This document shows positions 33,292 through 38,712 of a stretch of DNA of 38,712 nt, one piece after another. The stretch is from Pseudonocardia sp. Lineage in GTDB: Bacteria; Actinomycetota; Actinomycetes; Mycobacteriales; Pseudonocardiaceae. The translations under genes were made by a program, and so were the position numbers. The notes under the pieces were generated by a model. That model made no database searches, had not been told where the DNA came from, and worked only from the letters and a program-made list of their open reading frames with translations. Where the stretch lies: positions 1-38,712 of the forward strand of contig JAFASX010000068.1 in the NCBI GenBank assembly GCA_019244295.1, in the 5' to 3' direction. How positions within the stretch are numbered: position 1 is the first letter of the stretch; each line of letters opens with the position of its first letter.

Positions 33292-33340
33292 TGACACGGC
33301 AACCATGTTAGGCATAATGCCTCGCATTATGCCTAACATG
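33292..33340 (+). promoter_or_regulatory. Promoter overlapped by a perfect 16-bp inverted-repeat operator
   Basis: CATGTTAGGCATAATG (33304-33319) and CATTATGCCTAACATG (33325-33340) are perfect arms with a five-base spacer CCTCG. TTGACA (33292-33297) and CATAAT (33313-33318) form a promoter toward the XRE gene whose -10 box lies inside the left arm. The symmetric arm gives a -10-like CATAAT on the other strand. Probably the site where the XRE regulator controls itself and the divergent gene. Confidence 0.65.
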
Positions 33341-33419
33341 GAAGTGGCCAAACGGGTGATCGTGCAGGTCACCGGGCGTGACGGCTGTGATCATGGATAT
33401 GAGGAAGCGGAGGCAGACG

Positions 33420-34259
33420 ATGCGACCGACCGTGCGCAGTCGCCGCCTCGGCGGCAAGTTGGGCTTCTACCGACAACAGCGCGGCCTGTCCGGCACCGAC
33501 CTGGCCGCCCAGGTCGGCATCCACCAGAGCACCTGGTCGAAGATCGAATCGGGCAAGGCCAAGGTGTCCCCGAACGTGTTTGCCCGCACCGTGGAAGTGC
33601 TGGGCATCCCCGCCGATGTGGCTGCCCAGTTGGAGGCGCTGCGCCGTAAGGCCGACGAACCCGGCTGGTGGCAGGACTACGGCGATATTCTGTCCGAAGC
33701 CGTGCAGATGCTCATCGAACTGGAAGCCGACGCCTCCTGGATTCGCACGTACGAAGGCGAGGTCGTCCCCGGCCTGATCCAGACCCGCGACTACGCCGAG
33801 CGGATCATCACCGCAGGATCGCCGCACATGCGCGCGGCCGACATCGATCGCTACCTCGAACTGCGGATGCGCCGCCAGAAGCGGCTCAGCGAGGGCTTGC
33901 GGCTGACCGCGATCCTCGGCGAAGCCGCCATCCGCCAACAGATCGGCGGCCCCGGCATCCTGCGCGAACAGCTCCGCCACATCACCCGCGTGGTCCGCGA
34001 ACACGACGTCACCGTGCAGGTCGTCCCCTTCACCGCCGACGCACACGCCGCGCTCGGCGACTCGTTCGTGATCATCCAGTGGCCCGACGAGACCGATCCC
34101 GAAGCCGTCTACGTGGACGGAGTGACATCCTGGACAGTGCACGAGCGCAGCGGCGTGATCCGCAGCTACCTGCACGCCGTGGCCTCCGTGCAGAGCCAGG
34201 CACTGCCCCCGCGAGAATCACTGGACCTCATCCACGACGTGATCAAGGACCCGCAATGA
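33420..34259 (+). CDS. XRE-family regulator with DUF5753 domain (WhiJ-like)
   Basis: 279 residues. The N-terminal helix-turn-helix (about 8-65) reads LGGKLGFYRQQRGLSGTDLA, AQVGIHQSTWSKIESGKAKV. The C-terminal DUF5753 domain (about 90-270) has WIRTYEGEVVPGLIQTRDYA, TAILGEAAIRQQIGG and DVTVQVVPFTADAHAALGDS. Proteins of this kind are very numerous in Streptomyces and relatives. They pair with DUF397 proteins, as WhiJ does with BldB-like partners in development. ATG 33420 follows GGAGG at six bases; in-frame codons upstream lack a site. It overlaps the DUF397 gene by four bases. Confidence 0.9.
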   Translation: MRPTVRSRRLGGKLGFYRQQRGLSGTDLAAQVGIHQSTWSKIESGKAKVSPNVFARTVEVLGIPADVAAQLEALRRKADEPGWWQDYGDILSEAVQMLIELEADASWIRTYEGEVVPGLIQTRDYAERIITAGSPHMRAADIDRYLELRMRRQKRLSEGLRLTAILGEAAIRQQIGGPGILREQLRHITRVVREHDVTVQVVPFTADAHAALGDSFVIIQWPDETDPEAVYVDGVTSWTVHERSGVIRSYLHAVASVQSQALPPRESLDLIHDVIKDPQ

Positions 34260-34627
34260 ACACCCACTCCCAGACGGCCCGCCCCCGCACCACGTGGCGC
34301 AAGAGCAGCTACAGCACCTCCACCGGCAGCTGCGTCGAGGTCGCCCCAGCAGCCGACGGCGTGGTCATCCGGCATAGCAAATACCCCGCCGCAGGCACGA
34401 TTACCTTCCCTTACCACGCCTGGGCAGCCTTCGTCCGTGACACATCCGAAGACGGCCCCACCAGCGCAAACGGAGTCGCCTCCATCACCAAGATCGGCAC
34501 CGACACCCTGGTCAAGTCGCTCACCACCGACGTCGAGCTTCGCTTCGACGACGGCGAGTGGACCGCCTTCCTCGCCGGAGCCGCCGATGGCGAGTTCGAC
34601 TTCACTCCCCAACTCGCCATCGCCTGA
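34256..34627 (+). CDS. DUF397 protein, tandem-domain form
   Basis: 123 residues. The first half has the DUF397 signature: TTWRKSSYSTSTGSCVEVAP, VVIRHSKYPAAGTITFPYHA, WAAFV. The second half repeats the pattern weakly (SITKIGTDTLVKSLTTDVEL, FDDGEWTAFLAGAADGEFDF), so the protein is about twice the common 60-70 residues. DUF397 proteins act together with the DUF5753 regulator encoded directly upstream; the mechanism resembles toxin-antitoxin control. Translation is coupled (ATGA). Confidence 0.85.
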   Translation: MNTHSQTARPRTTWRKSSYSTSTGSCVEVAPAADGVVIRHSKYPAAGTITFPYHAWAAFVRDTSEDGPTSANGVASITKIGTDTLVKSLTTDVELRFDDGEWTAFLAGAADGEFDFTPQLAIA

Positions 34628-34649
34628 TCACGACCGGGGAGGCGGCGCG

Positions 34650-34994
34650 ATGCCTGTACCACAGCGGCCTATCGGCGCGCTGCTGGACCTGGCGTTCGGC
34701 AACGCCCGCGTTCCGGGTGGCGGGCCACGGTGGATCACCCTTCCGCTGTGGCCCTGGTTCTGCCACTACTGCGACACCGGCGGAGGCGGGGACTTCGCCG
34801 CCGCGAAGATCGACCGCACACGCCTCGGGCGACGCCGGATCGTGTGCCAGCCCTACGAGTGGCGGCACGACTTCCAGGACACCGGTCTCACTCAGGATGA
34901 GCAAGATCGGGTGCAAGCCGCCGTCCGCCGATCGGGCTGTTGCCGCCCACTCTGTCGCATCAGGGTCGCTACCGGCAGCGCCGAGCTCGACTAA
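34650..34994 (+). CDS. Hypothetical cysteine-rich small protein downstream of DUF397
   Basis: 114 residues, ATG 34650 after GGGGAGG. Contains FCHYC (C-x2-C) followed by a Gly-rich turn, and a second cluster SGCCRPLC, so a zinc-binding fold is possible. The rest includes RIVCQPYEWRHDFQDTGLTQ and DEQDRVQAAVRRS. I do not recognise a family. It lies 22 bases after the DUF397 gene and is probably in the same operon. Confidence 0.6.
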   Translation: MPVPQRPIGALLDLAFGNARVPGGGPRWITLPLWPWFCHYCDTGGGGDFAAAKIDRTRLGRRRIVCQPYEWRHDFQDTGLTQDEQDRVQAAVRRSGCCRPLCRIRVATGSAELD

Positions 34995-35055
34995 GGTCCC
35001 ATAACGGCAGACCTTCAGACCTAGCCCTCAGCGGACGGGGAGCGATCGACTGACC

Positions 35056-35092
35056 ATGTAGACACCTGAAAGCCAAGCGACGACGTCTACAT
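35056..35092. promoter_or_regulatory. Inverted repeat upstream of the DUF6582 gene
   Basis: ATGTAGAC (35056-35063) and GTCTACAT (35085-35092) form a perfect 8-bp inverted repeat about 40 bases upstream of the next gene. A possible operator. Confidence 0.3.
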
Positions 35093-35132
35093 TCGGCAGC
35101 TGAAGGCCGCCGCACCGATTCGGAAGATTGCC

Positions 35133-35486
35133 ATGTCGACAGAGAAGCAAAAAGAGGCCGCGCGACGCAATATCGAAAAGGCTCGCGAGGTCCAGAGCGA
35201 GCGCGCTCACGGCGCGTACATCCCGCGGCGCTCAGAGGGCATGAGTACCGCGGAGAAAGATCGCCTGCCTGACTCCGAGTTCGCCTTTCCCAGGGAACGC
35301 AAGGAGCCCCTGAGCGACGCACGGCACGTGCGGAACGCGATCGCACGGTTCAACCAGGTGGAAGACGTGACCGACGAGGAGCGCGACGACGCCTGGCAGC
35401 GCATCCGGGCGGCAGCGAACAAGTACGGCATCCACATCGCGGAAGACGACTGGCGCGACCTCTTCAAGCGAGGAGAAGAAAGTTAA
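35133..35486 (+). CDS. DUF6582 family protein
   Basis: 117 residues, hydrophilic. The N-terminus is a charged helix (KQKEAARRNIEKAREVQSER). The core motif RLPDSEFAFPRERKEPLSDA, HVRNAIARFNQVEDVTDEER, DDAWQRIRAAANKYG is the DUF6582-type domain, also found inside phage-related proteins. The function is not known. ATG 35133 has GGAAG upstream. Its neighbourhood in a candidate integrated element fits a mobile origin. Confidence 0.65.
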   Translation: MSTEKQKEAARRNIEKAREVQSERAHGAYIPRRSEGMSTAEKDRLPDSEFAFPRERKEPLSDARHVRNAIARFNQVEDVTDEERDDAWQRIRAAANKYGIHIAEDDWRDLFKRGEES

Positions 35487-35499
35487 CCGCGGTACGCCG

Positions 35500-36123
35500 C
35501 ACTGTCCTGGCCATAGACCCGAGCGCGGGGTCGCCGTCGGGAATCGCGCCTTCGATGACCGCGATGTACTGTCCCTCGAGTTGCTGGACGGCCTGGGCTC
35601 ATCGCCTCGGCCTGGTCCCCGGACCCGGCCATGATCAGTTCGTGATAGTTCCAGGCGAGTGTTTCCAGCCCTTGCCGAACAGCGTCGCCCATGGCACCGT
35701 CAGGCGGCCATCAGCGTAGCCCTCAGCTGCCGGGTGCAGGTCTTTCTCCGAGTGGACCCCGATGATGCCCAGATGCCCGGTCGGGTTGACCAGCCGCGCG
35801 AGATCACTGATCACCCCCGCGGCCGACAGTCCCCGGGCGCAGTTGATACACACCCCGCAGTACAGGCGGGTCGGGATCACCACCCGGTCGCCCGGCTTGA
35901 CCATCTCCACCGCCGCGCCGACGTGCTCCACCACGCCCAGCGGTTCGTGCCCCAGCGGCAGGCCGGGCTCGGCACCCGTGCGCCCGTCGTACATGTGCGG
36001 ATCGGTCCCGCAGATCGCGCTCGAACTGATCCGGACCACGACGTCCGTCGGATCTTCGAGCACGGCGTCGGGGACCTCCTGCACCGTGACCGAGCGCGTA
36101 CCGGCGAATACGACACCTTTCAT
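35500..36123 (-). pseudogene. Zinc-dependent alcohol dehydrogenase, internally deleted
   Basis: From ATG 36123 the GroES-like front is intact: MKGVVFAGTRSVTV, SSAICGTDPHMYDGRTGAEP, LPLGHEPLGVVEHVG, PTRLYCGVCINCARG. This covers the catalytic zinc ligands Cys and His-Glu and half of the structural zinc cluster. It then jumps directly to a late segment (SDLARLVNPTGHLGIIGVHS, ATLFGKG); the Rossmann NAD-binding core, roughly 150-200 residues, is missing. A frameshift follows, with LETLAWNYHELIMAGSGDQA in another frame. It cannot be an active enzyme. The family resembles glutathione-independent formaldehyde dehydrogenase-type medium-chain dehydrogenases. Confidence 0.8.
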
Positions 36124-36187
36124 CCGAACCCCGCATCACGTACCGATTCGGAACCAGCGTCAGGTCCCACCCGTGGTTGGCGTGTCC

Positions 36188-36217
36188 GCATTCAGTCTGG
36201 CGGCATTCAGTCTGGCG
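36188..36217. repeat. Tandem 15-bp duplication
   Basis: GCATTCAGTCTGGCG occurs twice in direct succession at 36188-36202 and 36203-36217, between the dehydrogenase pseudogene and the DUF1275 gene. It may lie in the promoter of either. Confidence 0.6.
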
Positions 36218-36274
36218 GCCCGGCCGCGGGTTGTCAGATCGACCATCATGGGCGAGCGGCGCGAGGATTGCGCC

Positions 36275-36943
36275 ATGGTGCCTGAGCGGGTGGTCGTACG
36301 GCTTCTCACGGTGCTCGCCGCGGCGGCGGGCTGCCTGGACGCGGTCTGCGTGACGCGGCTCGATGGCATGTTCGCCAGCGTCGTCACCGGCAACCTCGTG
36401 CAACTAGGCCGTGCCGTCGCGACACTCGACACCCGGCTGCTGGTCGCCGCCCTGACGGCGGTCACAGGCTACGGGCTGGGCGTGGCTGCGGGCAACGTCG
36501 GTCTGGGCCGAGGCGGTGCGGGCTGGCGGCCGCGGACCAGCCTCGTGACCGCGGCCGAGTGCGCGGTACTGACCGGCGTGGCGGCCGGTTGGGTGGTCAC
36601 CCGCAGCCACCCCGACACGGTCCTGACCTTGCTGCTGCTCGCGCTGACCGGGGTGGCGATGGGCGTGCAGAGCGCGGTCGCGATCAGCTCCGGTGTGCCG
36701 GGATCGTCTACCACCTATCTGACCGGCACGCTGACCAACCTGGTCCGCGCACTGACGAGCACACCACTCCGGTTCGCCGCGGCGGCCGGCGGTGCCGCGC
36801 GACTGGCCGCACTGCTGTGTGGCGCTGTTGTCGGAGCGCTGCTGCTGCGGCTGGCACCGCTGTGGGCGCCCGCCCTGCCCGCAGTGCTGGTCGGCGCAGT
36901 CGCCCTGGTCATCGGGACCGCGAGCCGCGCTCGCCGTCACTGA
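36275..36943 (+). CDS. DUF1275 (YoaK-type) membrane protein
   Basis: 222 residues with about six hydrophobic segments. The opening RLLTVLAAAAGCLDAVCVTR and GMFASVVTGNLVQLG, then MGVQSAVAISSGVPGSSTTY and LTGTLTNLVRAL, are the family hallmarks (G-x-x-D-A and TGNLV motifs). It is an inner-membrane protein with no established transport substrate. ATG 36275 has GAGGA seven bases upstream; ATG 36248 is in frame but weaker. Intact. Confidence 0.85.
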   Translation: MVPERVVVRLLTVLAAAAGCLDAVCVTRLDGMFASVVTGNLVQLGRAVATLDTRLLVAALTAVTGYGLGVAAGNVGLGRGGAGWRPRTSLVTAAECAVLTGVAAGWVVTRSHPDTVLTLLLLALTGVAMGVQSAVAISSGVPGSSTTYLTGTLTNLVRALTSTPLRFAAAAGGAARLAALLCGAVVGALLLRLAPLWAPALPAVLVGAVALVIGTASRARRH

Positions 36944-37079
36944 ACGCAGAGTTCGCTCCGATACCCAGCCCAACGTCCGCACCACACTTCGGACGGTGGT
37001 GTCCTCATACAACGCTGGCCGCGCTGCGACTATCGTCCGCGGCTTCGTGACGTCCGTCCCTACGGTTGCTCATCGTGAG

Positions 37080-37480
37080 CCAGCACCATCAGCTGGACGG
37101 TCAGCGGCGGTGTCGCGGTGAGCCTGGCCCGCCAGGGGCGGTTGCCGGCCGTGTACGACATCCACCCCGGCGTCACCCACGGGCTGCCCGGCGTGCTGCC
37201 CGCCCCGACGGCCAGCCCGGCTGAGGTCGCCCGGACCAGCGACGTGGTGCTGATCGCCGTGGCCACCAACGAGCAGACCAGGACCGTAACTGACCGGGGA
37301 GTACGGCGTGCTGTCCGCCGCGCGCGATGGGCTCAACGTGGTGCTGCCGTCCACCGTCTCGCTCGCCGGCTTCCTGGAGTTGGCGGCCACCCGCGCGCAG
37401 CACGGCGTGCCACTGCTGGATGCCGGCGTGACCGGCGCGGCCGCCGCCGACAATGCACCAACGGCACACGCGCCTCCATG
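37080..37480 (+). pseudogene. NAD(P)-binding beta-hydroxyacid dehydrogenase-like gene, frameshifted
   Basis: A frame with VSGGVAVSLARQGRLPAVYD and SDVVLIAVATNEQTRTV resembles the Rossmann front of 3-hydroxyisobutyrate/6-phosphogluconate dehydrogenase-type proteins. A frameshift near 37295 moves the sequence to another frame (TGEYGVLSAARDGLNVVLPS, TVSLAGFLELAATRA, LLDAGVTGAAAADN), with a second shift near 37455. The start and the C-terminal two-thirds are missing. Non-functional. Confidence 0.65.
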
Positions 37481-37703
37481 ACCAGCGGTTTTCCAGCCAG
37501 GCGTGTGTTACCTGAACGAGCCGGTCGGGGTGACTGAGCGGATCGGGAATCCGTGTGCATCCTGTGCGAGCCGCCTCGGGGGCACGTACAGCATCCACAC
37601 GGGGGCCGCTGGCCTGGTGGCCGTAGTTCTCCCGTTGGCCACAAACCCTTGACAAACGTCCGCGATCGCGAATCCGGCAGTCCGGGTCAGTGCCCCCAAC
37701 GCT
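37481..37703. other. Spacer holding candidate attR
   Basis: No gene is seen. It contains the second copy of the tRNA-end repeat (37577-37600). To its left the sequence is the tail of the dehydrogenase pseudogene; to its right it leads to the end of the methyltransferase gene. Confidence 0.4.
37577..37600 (+). repeat. Candidate attR: second copy of the tRNA 3' end repeat
   Basis: CGGGGGCACGTACAGCATC (37577-37595), then CACAC, matches 32707-32730 except for one base and is in direct orientation. The sequence just to the left (tRNA T arm in the other copy) is not conserved. Confidence 0.55.
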
Positions 37704-38712
37704 TCAATCAGCTGTGTCGGGAAATACGGTGTTTGTGGGTTCATCAGCCCAGTGGCGATGAACTCCCTCAGAGATGGTGAGACCGAAGCGTCCTCGTCCT
37801 GGTTTGCCGAGCCGCAGCCATTCGGCAACGGCTCTTTCCGCGGTCGGCCAGAGGTGCCGTGGTCCACCTTGGGTGAGAGTCTGGTCAGCGATTTCGACCC
37901 AGGCGCCGCCCTGGGCGTGCATCCATCGGACCTCGGCACCGTTACGCGTGCTTCGGGAAGGCTTGCTGAGGCTGGGTTCGAGGATGCCTAGCAGCAGCCG
38001 TATCCCTGGCTCATCGAGTAGGCAAGCGTCGAAAGTCAAGGGGCCGACCTTGGCGCTATCGAGATCCATCACGAAGTTGAACCGGTCGGCGTCGAGTAAT
38101 GGCGTGTGTGCGTCGGGGCGTAGCCACATGAAGTTGCCGGGTTGTTCGAGCAGCCGTCCAGCGGCCGTGTCAGGACCGGTCTTGTCCAACACAGCCAGGC
38201 TGCTTGACATCTCGCTGCGCAGGTCGGTCACGATCCGGCCACCGGGGGCGAGTTGCGCGATCCAGGCCGCCGGCACCGTGGCCACCGCGCACGTCGCGAT
38301 AATCCGGTCGTACGGCGCACGGGCCGGAAGGCCATCGGCACCGTCACCGACCGCGAGACCGGGCCGGTATCCGAGGGCATCGAGACGCGGCCGCGGCGGC
38401 AGCAAGCCCGGGGTGAAGCTCGATACTTGCCACCTGGTCGGCTCCGAGCCGGTGGCACAGCAGGGCGGCGTTGTAGCCGGTGGCGGTGCCGATCTCCAGG
38501 ACTCGCGAGTCGTCGGTGACGTTGAGCAGTTCAAGCATGCGAACCATGAGGCTTGGCATGGTCGACGAGCTGGTCGGCCAGTCCTCGACACCCGGAGCGT
38601 CCGCGCGCTGGACGACCAGGCTGTCATCGCTGTACACAGCGTCGAGCCACTCGCCGAGGTAACTGCCGTTCGTCCCATCGATCACGACGCCTTGGCCCCG
38701 GTCAATCCGCGG
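37704..38712 (-). pseudogene. PCMT-like protein methyltransferase (peptide-maturase type), frameshifted and cut by the window edge
   Basis: The visible 5' part on the minus strand encodes [20 protein letters not shown] and the SAM motif [20 protein letters not shown] up to about 38400. The rest is in another frame: [55 protein letters not shown] and on to 37704. This is the protein-isoaspartate-methyltransferase fold in the form found with RiPP systems (ATP-grasp peptide maturase or FxLD-type methyltransferases), judged by SYLGEWL...VYSDD and the long C-terminal half. The frameshift near 38405 separates motif I from the rest. The start lies beyond 38712. No RiPP precursor or maturase is in the window. 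Confidence 0.65.

Overview
The window is high-GC actinobacterial DNA with GTG starts, few TTA codons, and a mycothiol S-conjugate amidase gene (mca). Its core genes (ispH, xseA, xseB, glpX, a fumC remnant, PIN-PhoH, Z-prenyl synthase, hemolysin III, cbs, metB, greA, mca, a DUF255 protein) match, as far as I recall it, the Rv1077-Rv1110 neighbourhood of Mycobacterium tuberculosis. The block cbs to the DUF255 gene is inverted relative to uppS/hemolysin III. I infer a member of the Pseudonocardiales or a close relative; I cannot name the genus.

Layout. (1) 1-4,100 is an accessory conflict region on the minus strand: a trypco2-domain protein followed by a trypsin-like/STAND NTPase/TPR protein, with a MazF-like/ribbon-helix-helix toxin-antitoxin pair upstream. 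(2) 4,150-7,975 is core: ispH, a putative lipid-droplet protein, xseA, an unknown gene and xseB. (3) 7,980-11,200 is a mobile-DNA scar: a 345-bp internally deleted IS6-like element, an RHH/PIN pair with a broken toxin, a 109-bp MITE-like element, a recombinase remnant, a small ORF abutting a methyltransferase gene, and an IS6 transposase fragment. (4) 11,250-17,500 holds an asparagine-type permease, a broken mycothiol-dependent-enzyme gene, glpX, a 38-codon vestige of fumarase, a GNAT acetyltransferase, a lone MazF-like toxin and PIN-PhoH. (5) 18,160-19,300 holds two small secreted paralogues whose modules are in swapped order and which share promoter and leader architecture. (6) 19,320-32,570 is core metabolism: prenyl synthase, hemolysin III, transsulfuration (cbs, metB), ilvA, greA, mca, a DUF255 protein, a Bax-inhibitor-like protein and a two-component pair. 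(7) 32,640-37,600 begins with an unusual class-I tRNA carrying a UAA anticodon. The tRNA 3' end plus flank is repeated at 37,577, so the interval looks like a decayed integrated element; it carries a WhiJ/BldB-like XRE-DUF5753/DUF397 pair, a DUF6582 protein, a DUF1275 membrane protein and several pseudogenes. A frameshifted protein-methyltransferase gene runs off the right edge.

How the genes fit together. cbs and metB handle homocysteine, cystathionine and cysteine interconversion, and cysteine feeds mycothiol, whose conjugates Mca cleaves. IspH supplies isoprenoid precursors and the Z-prenyl synthase uses them. XseA and XseB form exonuclease VII. The accessory regions are rich in toxin-antitoxin and STAND modules.

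At least eight loci carry frameshifts or truncations. Real decay is likely for those with large deletions (fumC, the alcohol dehydrogenase, the IS copies); single-base assembly errors cannot be excluded for the others.
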